Below are positions 1-10,171 of a stretch of 64,000 nt of DNA, one piece after another. Made by a program: the position numbers and the translations under genes. Source of the stretch: Collinsella aerofaciens (GTDB lineage: Bacteria > Actinomycetota > Coriobacteriia > Coriobacteriales > Coriobacteriaceae); NCBI RefSeq assembly GCF_902364355.1, contig NZ_CABJDK010000003.1:1-64000 (forward strand). The letters run 5' to 3'. The notes beneath the pieces were generated by a model. The model saw nothing but the letters and a program-made list of their open reading frames with translations, was not told the origin of the DNA and searched no databases. How positions within the stretch are numbered: the first letter of the stretch is position 1; the number at the start of each line of letters is the position of its first letter.

Positions 1-54
1 GGCCGCGGCGGCCCGCGCTGCATGAGCATGCCCTTCTGGCGCGAGGACCTCTAA
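1..54 (+). CDS. arcA: Arginine deiminase, C-terminal end only (partial)
   Basis: Only the last 17 codons and the TAA stop are in the window. The encoded tail reads GRGGPRCMSMPFWRED, which matches the conserved C-terminus of arginine deiminase, where the Cys of the RCMSMP segment is the catalytic nucleophile. The enzyme converts arginine to citrulline and ammonia. Its position just before arcB and a YfcC-type carrier fits an arginine deiminase operon. The call rests on a short stretch plus context. Confidence 0.8.
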   Translation, partial: GRGGPRCMSMPFWREDL

Positions 55-159
55 GTCTTTAACGTTCCGGTGCGGTCCCCCTACAACCGCACCGGTTTCG
101 CCCGTCAAACGGGCAACACTGATACTTACGTAATTTATTTCTTCGAAAGGAATCGAACC

Positions 160-1155
160 ATGGGTGTTAACCTCTCCGGCCGTAGCTTCCTCAAGCTTCT
201 CGACCTCACCACCGAGGAGATCGAGTACCTGCTCAAGCTCTCCAAGAACTTCAAGGATATGAAGCGCGCTGGCGTTCCGCACCGCTATCTCGAGGGCAAG
301 AACATCGTTCTGCTCTTCCAGAAGACCTCCACTCGTACCCGCTGCGCCTTCGAAGTCGGCGGCATGGATCTGGGCATGGGCGTCACCTACCTCGATCCGG
401 GTTCGTCGCAGATGGGCAAGAAGGAGTCCATCGAGGACACCGCTCGCGTTCTCGGCCGCATGTATGACGGCATCGAGTTCCGTGGCTTTGCCCAGGACGA
501 CGTCGAGGAGCTCGCTGCTAAGTCCGGCGTGCCCGTGTGGAACGGCCTGACCACTGAGTGGCATCCCACCCAGATGCTCGCCGACATCCTGACCGTCCAG
601 GAGAACTTCAACTACGACATCAAGGGCAAGACCCTCGTCTTCATGGGCGACTGCAAGAACAATGTCGCTCGCTCCCTCATGGTCGTCTGCTCCAAGCTCG
701 GCATGAACTTCGTGGCCTGCGGCCCCGAGGAGTGCATGCCCGCTGACGACGTCATCGAGGCCTGCAAGCCCATCGCCGAGGCCAACGGCTGCACCATCAA
801 GCTGACCACCGACGTCAAGGACGGCGTCACCGGTGCTGACGTCATCTATACCGACGTGTGGGTCTCCATGGGCGAGCCCGACGAGGTCTGGGCCGAGCGC
901 ATCGCTCAGCTCACCCCGTATCGTGTCACCTCCGAGGTCATGGCTATGGCCAACCCGGGTGCCATCTTCCTGCACTGCCTGCCCAGCTTCCACGACACCA
1001 ACACTACCATTGGCGCCGAGAAGTGCGAGCAGTTCGGCATCACCGAGCAGGAGGTCACCGACGAGGTCTTCGAGAGCCCCGCTTCCAAGGTCTTCGACGA
1101 GGCCGAGAACCGCATGCACACCATCAAGGCTGTCATGTACGCTACGCTCAAGTAA
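160..1155 (+). CDS. arcB: Ornithine carbamoyltransferase, probably catabolic
   Basis: 331 aa. It interconverts citrulline plus phosphate with ornithine plus carbamoyl phosphate. Carbamoyl-phosphate binding motif STRTRCAFE lies near residue 55, the HPTQ motif near residue 135, and the ornithine loop HCLPSFHD near residue 270. I chose the ATG at 160, preceded by GAAAGG, over an upstream in-frame ATG at 70 that adds a non-homologous tail. The adjacent arcA end and YfcC carrier favour the catabolic arc role. No arginine biosynthesis genes are nearby here (argG and argH are 50 kb away), so argF is the less likely name. Confidence 0.93.
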   Translation: MGVNLSGRSFLKLLDLTTEEIEYLLKLSKNFKDMKRAGVPHRYLEGKNIVLLFQKTSTRTRCAFEVGGMDLGMGVTYLDPGSSQMGKKESIEDTARVLGRMYDGIEFRGFAQDDVEELAAKSGVPVWNGLTTEWHPTQMLADILTVQENFNYDIKGKTLVFMGDCKNNVARSLMVVCSKLGMNFVACGPEECMPADDVIEACKPIAEANGCTIKLTTDVKDGVTGADVIYTDVWVSMGEPDEVWAERIAQLTPYRVTSEVMAMANPGAIFLHCLPSFHDTNTTIGAEKCEQFGITEQEVTDEVFESPASKVFDEAENRMHTIKAVMYATLK

Positions 1156-1302
1156 GAGCTTCTAGCATCTCGCTCGGGGTGCATCGCTGCGCACCCCGAG
1201 CGCTTTTGTCTGGTAAAAATCTCGCACTGAGCGACATGCACGGCACGGAAGAGCCGCTTCGGGCGAGATCAGTAAATGATTTATGAAGGGGGGATGAGAA
1301 CT

Positions 1303-2781
1303 ATGACTGAGACCGCTAAGAAAAAGCGCGGTATGCCTTCATCGTTCACCATTCTTCTTGCTCTGCTGGCAATCGTCGCGGTTGTTACCGTTATCGTCTC
1401 CGGTACGTCCGGTGGCGAGGTTACCGCTGCCCGCCTGAGCGATTTCTGCACCGCCCCGGTCAAGGGCTTCGCTGACGCTCTGCCCGTCTGCCTCTTCGTT
1501 ATGATCCTCGGCGGCTTCCTCGGCATGATGACCGAGACCGGCGCCCTGGACAACGGCATTGCCGTTCTGGTGCAGAAGCTTAAGGGCAATGAGATTATGC
1601 TCATTCCCGTGCTGATGCTCATCTTCTCCCTCGGTGGTACCACCTATGGTATGTGCGAGGAGACCGTTCCCTTCTACGCCCTGCTTGCCGCTACCATGAT
1701 GGCCGCTGGCTTCGACCCTATGGTCGGTGCTGCCACCGTCCTGCTCGGCGCTGGCTGCGGCTGCCTGGGCTCCACGGTTAACCCGTTCGCCGTCGGCGCT
1801 GCCGTCGACGCTCTGACCGGCGTTGGCATTGAGGTCAACCAGTCCATCATCATCGGCCTCGGTGCCGTCCTGTGGATTGTTACCACTGCCATGTCCATCT
1901 TCTTCGTCATGAGCTATGCCAAGAAGGTCAAGGCTGACAAGGGTTCCACCATCCTTTCGATGCAGGAGCTCAAGGACGCCGAAGAGGCTCACGGCAAGGC
2001 TGCTTCCGAGGTTAACAAGGAGGTCAAGCTCACCGGTCGTCAGAAGGGTGTTCTGATCGCCTTTGCCTTCACCTTCGTCGTCATGATCGTCGGCTTCATC
2101 CCGCTGGCCGACCTCAACGAGGGCGTCGCCAACTTCTTCGATGCTGGCGCCGTCTATGACGCCGATGGTAACGCCATCGTTCAGGGCTGGTCTGCCCTGA
2201 TCACCGGCCTGCCCATTGGCCAGTGGTACTTCGACGAGGCTTCCACTTGGTTCTTCCTCATGGCTATCCTGATCGGTATCATCGGTGGCCTCTCCGAGAA
2301 GCAGATCGTCAACACCTTCATCACCGGCGCTGCCGACATGATGTCCGTTGTCCTCGTCATCGCTCTTGCCCGTGGTATCTCCGTCCTCATGGCTAGCACT
2401 GGCCTCGACGTCTACGTCCTCGACGCTGCCGCCAATGCTCTGGCTGGCCTGTCCGGCGTGATCTTCGCTCCCATGAGCTTCCTGGTCTACTTCGGCCTGT
2501 CCTTCCTGATCCCCTCGACCTCCGGTATGGCTACTGTCTCCATGCCCATCATGGGACCGCTGGCTGTTAAGCTCGGCTTCTCGCCTGAGGTCATGGTCAT
2601 GATCTTCTCCGCCGCCATCGGCGTCGTGAACCTGTTCACCCCGACCTCCGGTGCCATCATGGGCGGTCTTGCCCTGGCCAAGATCGAGTGGACGACCTGG
2701 CTCAAGTTTGCTCTCAAGCTCATCGTCGCTCTCTCCGTCGTCTGCGCCGTCATCCTGACCATCGCTTGCGTGATGCTCTAA
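1303..2781 (+). CDS. YfcC-family membrane carrier, likely arginine/ornithine exchange
   Basis: 492 aa with about 12 hydrophobic segments and a charged cytoplasmic loop near residues 210-245, as in the YfcC branch of the ion-transporter superfamily. Re-entrant-type motifs are visible: GGTTYGMCEET near residue 115, GSTVNPFA near residue 160, and a repeated-half motif PTSGAIMGG near the C-terminus. Members next to arcA/arcB usually serve as arginine-ornithine antiporters; that substrate is inferred from context. The start is uncertain: AGGGGGG ends at 1293, so the ATG at 1303 has normal spacing, while the ATG at 1294 abuts it. Confidence 0.8.
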   Translation: MTETAKKKRGMPSSFTILLALLAIVAVVTVIVSGTSGGEVTAARLSDFCTAPVKGFADALPVCLFVMILGGFLGMMTETGALDNGIAVLVQKLKGNEIMLIPVLMLIFSLGGTTYGMCEETVPFYALLAATMMAAGFDPMVGAATVLLGAGCGCLGSTVNPFAVGAAVDALTGVGIEVNQSIIIGLGAVLWIVTTAMSIFFVMSYAKKVKADKGSTILSMQELKDAEEAHGKAASEVNKEVKLTGRQKGVLIAFAFTFVVMIVGFIPLADLNEGVANFFDAGAVYDADGNAIVQGWSALITGLPIGQWYFDEASTWFFLMAILIGIIGGLSEKQIVNTFITGAADMMSVVLVIALARGISVLMASTGLDVYVLDAAANALAGLSGVIFAPMSFLVYFGLSFLIPSTSGMATVSMPIMGPLAVKLGFSPEVMVMIFSAAIGVVNLFTPTSGAIMGGLALAKIEWTTWLKFALKLIVALSVVCAVILTIACVML

Positions 2782-3337
2782 GTACCCCTTGGGTACCCCA
2801 CGGAAACCATGACGATCCTGTAAAGGATCACCTGGTCATCGTCTGTCCGGTGGGGTAACCCCACCGGTAGACTCCTACCTTTAGCCTCCTCCCGTTCCGT
2901 GCGCGGGAGGGGGCGCACTTATGTTCCGCGGTTTTACCAAACCGCGGAACCACTCGACGCTGCGCGCCGCCCAGAACTACAATTTGTCATTCAAAAGGCA
3001 AGGCATGACCAAAAGGTCTATGCCTTGCCTTTTTCATGCCAACTTGTACGTTCTGGACGGCGCTCGCTGACTTATGCTCAACCTGCGACGCTGTTATTGT
3101 TGGTGCAGGGGAACAGCTTGCCCGCTCTGGTGCCCGTTCGTTGACTTTGGCTCTGCCTGTGACGTTTCCATTGTTGGTGCGGAGTGACTTGGTTCCTGCT
3201 TCAAATTAGCTATCCCGGGTCCCCGGTGGTTGCGGTGGCGTGTTTGGTTGGTGCCTGTTGGTGGCCAGGCCCTTGCGAGGGGCAGGCTCCGTTATAATCG
3301 CCTAGAACATTAAATGGAAACGGGACGGGAGCCATAC
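2782..3337. other. Gene-free stretch with terminators, palindromes and a degenerate direct repeat
   Basis: I find no convincing gene here. After the YfcC stop there is an inverted repeat around GGTACCCCAC...GTGGGGTAACC (about 2790-2862), then a short hairpin GTTCCGCGGTTT/AAACCGCGGAAC (about 2925-2950). A long nested palindrome follows at 2968-3062 (listed separately). Two 42-nt copies of a degenerate direct repeat sit at 3065-3106 and 3139-3180 (32 of 42 positions match). A TATAAT -10 box at 3293-3298 probably belongs to the downstream gene. Confidence 0.55.
2968..3062. repeat. Nested intergenic palindrome (P6)
   Basis: Outer arms CGCCGCCCAGAAC and GTTCTGGACGGCG pair with one mismatch. The inner arms pair AAAAGGCAAGGCATGAC with GTCTATGCCTTGCCTTTT around a CAAAAG loop. 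The inner core GGCATGACC-AAAAGGT-(C/T)ATGCC is nearly the same as in the palindrome at 62071-62167, so the two look like members of one repeat family rather than unrelated terminators. Confidence 0.7.
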
Positions 3338-4819
3338 ATGCGCCAGGGTTTCGACAACGCGAAGTATATCGAGCTGCAGGCCGCTCATATTAAGGAGCGC
3401 ATCTCGCAGTTTGGCGGCAAGCTCTATTTGGAGTTTGGCGGCAAGCTGTTTGACGACTATCACGCGAGTCGCGTGCTGCCGGGTTTTGAACCGGACAGCA
3501 AGTTCCGCATGCTCAAGAGCATTGCCGATGACGTTGAGGTCATCATCGCAATCAACGCGAACCATATCGAGAAGAACAAGGCCCGTGGCGACCTGGGCAT
3601 TACCTATGACGAGGACGTTTTGCGCCTGGTCGACCTGTTCCGCGGCAACGGTTTTGCTGTCGCGGCCGTGGTTATCACGCAGTATGCCGGTCAGCCCGCT
3701 GCCGACGTCTTCCGCAATCGTCTGAATGCACTCGGCATTCCCGCCAAGCTGCACTATCCCATTGAGGGCTATCCGCACGACGTCGATCTGATCGTTTCTG
3801 ACGAAGGCTACGGCAAGAACGAGTTCGTCGAGACCACGCGTCCGCTCGTTGTCGTGACGGCGCCCGGCCCTGGCTCGGGCAAGCTCGCCACTTGCCTCTC
3901 GCAGCTGTATCACGAGCATAAGCACGGCACTGCCGCCGGCTATGCCAAGTTTGAGACCTTCCCGGTCTGGAATCTTCCTCTGACGCATCCGGTCAATATT
4001 GCCTACGAGGCCGCCACGGCGGACCTCGACGATGCCAACATCATCGATTCCTTCCACCTTGAGGCCTACAACAAGACCACGGTCAACTACAACCGCGACG
4101 TCGAGGCCTTCCCGGTGGTCCGTGCCCTGATGGAAAAGATCCTGGGCAAGAGCCCCTACCAGAGCCCCACGGACATGGGCGTCAATATGGTCGGCTTTGC
4201 CATCACCGATGACGATGCCTGCCGCGACGCTTCCAAGATGGAGATCGTCCGCCGCTACTTTACCGCGGTCGAAAATGTGCGCCGTACCGGCGTGGGCGAT
4301 GAGCAAGTCGACCGTCTCAAGATTATTATGAAGAAAGCCGGCATCGATAAGAACTACTCACCGGCGCGCTCGGCGGCCCTCACCAGGGAGCAGCTGACGG
4401 GTGGTCCCGTGGGTGCCATGGTCATGCCCGATGGCTCCGTGGTGACCGGTAAGACCTCCACGCGCCTGGGCGCCGCAAGTTCGCTCATTATGAACGCCCT
4501 AAAGCATGTCTCGGGCGTCGACCTTGAGCTCGAGGTCATTAGCGATGAGGCGATCGAGCCCATCAGCAAGCTCAAGACGCATTTCCTGGGCAGCAAAAAC
4601 CCGCGCCTCCACACCGACGAGACGCTTATGGCGCTGTCGATCACCTCGGCCACGAGTGAGACGGCCGCTCGCGTCCTTTCGGGCCTGGAGCAGCTGCGCG
4701 GTTGCGATGCCTTCTTTAGCGTGATTATCTCGCCGACGGACGAGACGGTACTGCGCAAACTGGGTATCAACGTGTGCTGCGAGCCCAAGTTTGAGCGTCG
4801 CGGTTTCTTCCATCGCTAA
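3338..4819 (+). CDS. DUF1846-family protein
   Basis: 493 aa, typical for the family. Visible features are an N-terminal block with YLEFGGKLFDDYHASRVLPG near residue 35, a P-loop-like APGPGSGKLATCLSQ near residue 175, and a C-terminal half with GKTSTRLGAAS near residue 375. The protein is cytosolic. The family is widespread in Gram-positives but its reaction is not settled; the GPGSGK segment suggests nucleotide binding (inference). I chose the ATG at 3338 because GGGAG lies 6 nt upstream. It is followed by its own terminator and looks monocistronic. Confidence 0.85.
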   Translation: MRQGFDNAKYIELQAAHIKERISQFGGKLYLEFGGKLFDDYHASRVLPGFEPDSKFRMLKSIADDVEVIIAINANHIEKNKARGDLGITYDEDVLRLVDLFRGNGFAVAAVVITQYAGQPAADVFRNRLNALGIPAKLHYPIEGYPHDVDLIVSDEGYGKNEFVETTRPLVVVTAPGPGSGKLATCLSQLYHEHKHGTAAGYAKFETFPVWNLPLTHPVNIAYEAATADLDDANIIDSFHLEAYNKTTVNYNRDVEAFPVVRALMEKILGKSPYQSPTDMGVNMVGFAITDDDACRDASKMEIVRRYFTAVENVRRTGVGDEQVDRLKIIMKKAGIDKNYSPARSAALTREQLTGGPVGAMVMPDGSVVTGKTSTRLGAASSLIMNALKHVSGVDLELEVISDEAIEPISKLKTHFLGSKNPRLHTDETLMALSITSATSETAARVLSGLEQLRGCDAFFSVIISPTDETVLRKLGINVCCEPKFERRGFFHR

Positions 4820-4853
4820 GTTTGAAGCACCGCGGTAATTGCATTGCATTTTG

Positions 4854-4886
4854 GCCGTATCGGGTTAGCGCCCGGTACGGCTTTTT
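4854..4886 (+). terminator. Intrinsic terminator after the DUF1846 gene
   Basis: A GC-rich stem, GCCGTATCGGG pairing with CCCGGTACGGC, is followed by CTTTTTG. It lies 35 nt after the stop codon. Confidence 0.85.
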
Positions 4887-5075
4887 GATCAATAAAGCGC
4901 CTATTTCGGCGAAAAATAGCCGTTTACCTGCCTAGAAACAATTTGAGCGGTATACAATAACCGTAACTGTTTCATCCTTAGCGGGATGCCGCATGATGGA
5001 TATTACCTGCCATCGTGAGGTGTGTCGGTCGCGCACGGCGCGTTAGATGCTCGTGCTCGGTTTGAGGAGGCTGCT

Positions 5076-5414
5076 ATGGCGGGCAAGGGTCGTGCGAGTG
5101 TCAACGATATGAAGCGTGTCGAGGTGCTGGTGTTGATGGAGATCGACCAGCAAACCGAAGACAATGGCGGGCCGTATGGTTTCTCGCGCAAAACGCTTGC
5201 CGAGCGCGTGGGGGTTTCGCCGTATCGTGCCCGCGCCGCAATCGATCGCTTGGATTCCGAAGGCATGATTGATGTCGTCTCGCGTTATAGCGACGACGGC
5301 GGTCAGCTTGCAAATGGCATTTGCCTCACCGAACGTGGCGAGTGGTATCTTGAGGGCGTCCGTACCGGCATGCTCGTTCAGGAAATGCTTGAGGATGAGG
5401 CTGCTGATCGATAG
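5076..5414 (+). CDS. Small winged-helix DNA-binding protein
   Basis: 112 aa. Residues about 15-95 look like a winged helix: helix VEVLVLMEID, recognition region SRKTLAERVGVSPYRARAAIDRL, then a wing with GICLTERGEWYLEG. This resembles small MarR/PadR-like or replication-associated wHTH proteins, but I cannot assign a family. The ATG at 5076 has a strong GAGGAGG 5 nt upstream. A TACAAT -10 box at 4953-4958 may drive it. It stands alone, with a terminator behind it and pyrG downstream. Target unknown. Confidence 0.7.
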   Translation: MAGKGRASVNDMKRVEVLVLMEIDQQTEDNGGPYGFSRKTLAERVGVSPYRARAAIDRLDSEGMIDVVSRYSDDGGQLANGICLTERGEWYLEGVRTGMLVQEMLEDEAADR

Positions 5415-5437
5415 CAGCATGTAACCCTTGCCATAGC

Positions 5438-5470
5438 GACGCCACCCGGGAAACCGGGCGGCGTTTTGTT
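5438..5470 (+). terminator. Intrinsic terminator after the winged-helix gene
   Basis: CGCCACCCGG, a GAAA loop and CCGGGCGGCG are followed by TTTTG. Confidence 0.8.
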
Positions 5471-5586
5471 TCAAGATTGAGAAATGCAACCGCACGCGAG
5501 AAAAATTGCGAACGGTCCGCGGCGCGAGTATTACAATGAAGACCCGTAAGATGTGTATGGACAACTTCTACGGGAAGCGCAGGTAA

Positions 5587-7254
<1,668 letters not shown>

Positions 7255-7256
7255 GG

Positions 7257-8198
7257 GTGCCGGCGAATAAGGAACATACCGAAGCTACTCCCTCGTCGCT
7301 CGCCGTGGCGGCGGGGGAGTATCTCGATTACCTCGCGGTCGAGCGGGGCTTGGCGCGCAACACGATTGCGGCCTATCGTCGTGACCTGACGACGTACTGC
7401 GCCTATCTGGAGCGGGCGGGTATTGTGTCTTTTGAAGAGGTGACCCGTCAGGTCGTGGAGGGCTTTGTCGCCGATCGCCGCGACGGAGGCTATTCCGACG
7501 CCTCGGTGGAGCGCGCGCTTGCTGCCGTGAAGGGCCTGCATGCCTTTTTGGTGCGCGATGGGGCCGTGGCCCAAAACCCGACGGCGGCGTTGCGCCTGCC
7601 TAAAAAGGCTGAGCGTTTGCCGGAGTATCTATCGGTGGAGGATGTCTCGGCGCTGCTCGATCAAGACTTTCCCGAGGGCGAGATGGGACTGCGCGACCAT
7701 GCCATCTTGGAAGTGCTCTACGGATGCGGTTTGCGTGTGAGTGAGCTGGTTGGGCTCGATGTGGGCGATATCCATATTGACGATGGCTTTGTGCTCGTTC
7801 GCGGTAAGGGCTCAAAGGAACGCCTGTCCCCGCTGGTGGGAAGCGCGGCGCGAGCTCTGACGCTCTATTTAACTGAGGGGCGTTCTCGCTTGGCGGCCCA
7901 TGCCCACGGAACCGAGACCTCGGCGGTCTTTTTAAATAAGAACGGCCGCCGTCTGTCGCGCCAGGGCATCCATGCCATCTGTGAGCGCTACGGGCGCCAG
8001 GTGGGGCTGGTGGGACTCCATCCCCATACCTTGCGACACTCCTTTGCCACCCACATGCTCGCGGGCGGTGCCGACCTGCGTGTGCTGCAGGAGATTTTGG
8101 GCCATGCCGATATTTCGACCACGCAGGTCTACACGCATGTCGACCGAACGCAACTGACCGAGGTCTATCTGGCGGCGCATCCGCTAGCACATCGCTAG
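7257..8198 (+). CDS. xerD: Site-specific tyrosine recombinase, XerD type
   Basis: 313 aa. It resolves chromosome dimers at dif, normally with XerC. The N-terminal SAM-like core-binding domain contains ARNTIAAYRRDL. The catalytic domain shows the R-(K)-H-R-H-Y set: Arg in GCGLRVSELVGL, the HTLRHSFATHML block, GHADISTTQ, and the nucleophile Tyr in VYTHVD. I chose GTG at 7257, 2 nt after the pyrG stop, because upstream codons in this frame lie inside pyrG and encode no homologous sequence. The weak Shine-Dalgarno suggests translational coupling. Confidence 0.9.
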   Translation: MPANKEHTEATPSSLAVAAGEYLDYLAVERGLARNTIAAYRRDLTTYCAYLERAGIVSFEEVTRQVVEGFVADRRDGGYSDASVERALAAVKGLHAFLVRDGAVAQNPTAALRLPKKAERLPEYLSVEDVSALLDQDFPEGEMGLRDHAILEVLYGCGLRVSELVGLDVGDIHIDDGFVLVRGKGSKERLSPLVGSAARALTLYLTEGRSRLAAHAHGTETSAVFLNKNGRRLSRQGIHAICERYGRQVGLVGLHPHTLRHSFATHMLAGGADLRVLQEILGHADISTTQVYTHVDRTQLTEVYLAAHPLAHR

Positions 8199-8233
8199 CA
8201 CCTCGCTGACCTGCATATTTATAAATACTAAAG

Positions 8234-8295
8234 GGGACGGGCCCCAGATTGCCGAGACGCACTTTTGCGCGCATGGGCAATCTGGGGCCCGTCCC
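8234..8295. repeat. Long perfect palindrome after xerD (P1)
   Basis: Two perfectly complementary 20-nt arms (8234-8253 and 8276-8295, core GGGCCCCAGATTGCC) enclose a 22-nt loop. They are followed by CATTTTT, so the hairpin could end the pyrG-xerD transcript. The arms are far longer than a normal terminator needs, and other intergenic palindromes in the window look similar. Confidence 0.85.
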
Positions 8296-8401
8296 ATTTT
8301 TCGCCAGACACCGACGCGGTGGTGGGCCGTGTGTACCGTGGGTGGGGGAGTTTGGGGGCGATGTGAACGGCGTGTAAAGGGACGTAAAAATCGCCTCAAG
8401 G

Positions 8402-8417
8402 TCAACTTGAAGGTTGA
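8402..8417. promoter_or_regulatory. 16-bp palindromic motif shared with the ftsZ upstream region
   Basis: TCAACTTGAAGGTTGA; the copy before ftsZ (22927-22942) matches 14 of 16 positions. It is nearly palindromic (TCAACCT-GA-AGGTTGA), as expected for a dimeric regulator. The binding protein is unknown. Confidence 0.45.
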
Positions 8418-8482
8418 GGTTCGCGGGCGTGGTTCTACAGGTGGCATCCCGCCTTTGCTGCAGACACAACATATTGTGTTTT

Positions 8483-8496
8483 CGAACATATGCTCG
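8483..8496. promoter_or_regulatory. SOS-box-like site
   Basis: CGAACATATGCTCG fits the Gram-positive LexA consensus CGAACRNRYGTTYG/C at 13 of 14 positions; one C replaces T in the right half-site. It lies about 165 nt before mraZ. LexA binding is inferred from sequence only. Confidence 0.35.
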
Positions 8497-8520
8497 GGGG
8501 TGTTTTACAACATATTGGGG

Positions 8521-8592
8521 GTGGAATAGTGGGGCGGGGGGGGGGAAGGGGTGGGGAAAGGTGTTGAAAAATGGGGCGGTTCCCCATATTAT
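8521..8592 (+). promoter_or_regulatory. Candidate mraZ promoter with MraZ-box-like repeats
   Basis: TTGAAA (8563-8568) and TATTAT (8587-8592) are 18 nt apart. The spacer holds TGGGG-N6-CCCCA. Immediately upstream, TGGGG or GGGGG units recur about every 10-11 nt (8530, 8540, 8551), resembling the TGGG-type tandem boxes bound by MraZ in other bacteria. Autoregulation by MraZ is inferred. Confidence 0.5.
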
Positions 8593-8660
8593 TGATGACG
8601 TCGACAGGCGGGGTGGTTCCCCGCGTACGTGCCATCTGAGTAACCGAGGGGAGGGCGCAC

Positions 8661-9095
8661 ATGGGAATGACTGGTGCATACGAGCGCAATCTCGATGCAA
8701 AAGGTCGTCTATCCCTGCCTGCACCCCTTCGCGAGGAGCTTGGAGAGCACGTTCGCGTGTTCAAAGCCCTGGATGTCGATGCTCTGTACGTGTTCTCTGC
8801 CGAGGCCTTCGATAAGTGGGTCGAAGGACTCTTCGCGGGTCGTGAGGGCCACGAGGGTTTTAACCCGCGTGACATTAATGACCAGAAGCTCATGAGGGCG
8901 ATCAACAAGCGCACCACGTCGATGGATGTGGACAGCGCCGGTCGTATCGGTCTTTCCGAGTCTCTCCGCAAGCAGGCGAACCTCGACCGCGAGGTCACGG
9001 TTGTGGGCAACTACGACCACCTTGAGGTTTGGGATCGCGCCGCGGCCGATGAGGACGATGACGATGAGGCCCTGCTGGACCTCTTCTTCTCGTAA
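8661..9095 (+). CDS. mraZ: MraZ transcriptional regulator of the dcw cluster
   Basis: 144 aa. Two SpoVT/AbrB-like MraZ half-domains are visible: N-terminal GAYERNLDAKGRLSLPAPLR and central SMDVDSAGRIGLSESLR, each with the D-x-x-GR signature, then an acidic tail ending DDDDEALLDLFFS. MraZ forms a ring-shaped DNA-binding oligomer and usually controls its own operon. GAGGGGAGGG lies just before the ATG. It is the first gene of the dcw cluster; rsmH follows after 20 nt. Confidence 0.95.
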   Translation: MGMTGAYERNLDAKGRLSLPAPLREELGEHVRVFKALDVDALYVFSAEAFDKWVEGLFAGREGHEGFNPRDINDQKLMRAINKRTTSMDVDSAGRIGLSESLRKQANLDREVTVVGNYDHLEVWDRAAADEDDDDEALLDLFFS

Positions 9096-9115
9096 GGGCA
9101 AGGCACGGGTAACGG

Positions 9116-10081
9116 ATGGAGCGTGGGATCTTGACACAAGAATATCGGCATGAACCTGTCATGCTCGGCGAAGTGCTTGAGTCGCTGCAGCTAAAGAGCG
9201 GCTCCGTCGTCTGCGATTGCACCCTTGGCGGTGCCGGCCATTCGGTAAAGATGGCCGCGCAGGTGGGGGAGACGGGTCTTTTGCTCGGCGTCGATCAGGA
9301 CGACATGGCCCTCGAGGCCGCTGGCGCCCGTCTGGACCGCGAGGTTCCCGGCGTTCCGCACCAGCTGCTGAAGGGCAACTTCGGCGACTTGGACGAGCTG
9401 CTTTGCTCGGCCGAGGTGCCCGGGGTCGATGGCTTCCTGTTCGATTTGGGCGTTTCGTCACCGCAACTCGATATCCCTGGCAGGGGCTTTTCGTATAACG
9501 AGGACGCCCCATTGGACATGCGGATGGATCCGGGCAATAACACCTTAAACGCAGCTGAGGTCATCAACACCTATAACGAACACGACCTCGCCCGGATTCT
9601 ACGCGTCTACGGCGAAGAGAAGTTCGCCTCGCAGATCGCGCGCGAGATCGTGCGCCGCCGCGAGCAAGAACCGATCGAAACCACCGGCCAATTTGTCGAG
9701 ATCATCAAGGCGGGTATCCCGGCTGCCGCTCGTCGGCATGGCGGACACCCGGCCAAGAAAAGTTTCCAGGCCATTCGCATCGAGGTCAATCACGAGCTCG
9801 ATGTGCTCGAACGAGGGCTTGATGCCGCCACCAGGTGGCTCAACCCGGGCGGACGTATCTGCGTCATCTCGTATCACTCGCTCGAGGACCGTATCGTAAA
9901 GAACCACTTTAAGGAGATGAGCCAGGGGTGCACGTGTCCGCCGGAGATTCCGGTGTGCGTGTGCGGCAACGTGCCGATACTCAAGGTCATCACCCGCAAA
10001 CCCTTGGTTGCCCAGCCTGATGAGGTTGAGCGCAACCCTCGGGCGAGATCAGCCAAAATCCGCGTGGCGCAGCGTCTGTAG
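9116..10081 (+). CDS. rsmH: 16S rRNA m4C1402 methyltransferase
   Basis: 321 aa (older name mraW). It N4-methylates C1402 of 16S rRNA using SAM. EYRHEPVMLGEVLE lies near the start, the SAM-binding loop DCTLGGAGHS near residue 37, FDLGVSSPQLD near residue 110, and YHSLEDRIVK near residue 255. A TTG at 9131, preceded by CGTGGGA, is a credible alternative start that would drop five residues. It sits between mraZ and the ftsL-like gene, the usual dcw order. Confidence 0.95.
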   Translation: MERGILTQEYRHEPVMLGEVLESLQLKSGSVVCDCTLGGAGHSVKMAAQVGETGLLLGVDQDDMALEAAGARLDREVPGVPHQLLKGNFGDLDELLCSAEVPGVDGFLFDLGVSSPQLDIPGRGFSYNEDAPLDMRMDPGNNTLNAAEVINTYNEHDLARILRVYGEEKFASQIAREIVRRREQEPIETTGQFVEIIKAGIPAAARRHGGHPAKKSFQAIRIEVNHELDVLERGLDAATRWLNPGGRICVISYHSLEDRIVKNHFKEMSQGCTCPPEIPVCVCGNVPILKVITRKPLVAQPDEVERNPRARSAKIRVAQRL

Positions 10082-10171
10082 GCACGACCGCGCGATATTG
10101 GACCTCCCGCTCGCACCATAAACGAAGCTTAAACACACTACCAACGTACTCGGGATGGGAGGCGGCATATC

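Larger units (their letters stand above)
8199..8660. other. dcw upstream control region
   Basis: 462 nt with no gene. In order it holds the P1 palindrome, a G/T-rich tract, a 16-bp palindromic motif (8402-8417) also found before ftsZ, an SOS-box-like site (8483-8496), two ACAACATATTG copies (about 8466 and 8507), a G-rich run resembling MraZ boxes (8521-8560), and a promoter candidate for mraZ. Confidence 0.6.

Noticed and set aside
3302..4306. Long minus-strand ORF of 334 codons opposite the DUF1846 gene
   Set aside because: Shadow of the real gene in a GC-rich genome: low-complexity Val/Ala/Asp/Gly/Arg composition, no motifs, no ribosome site.
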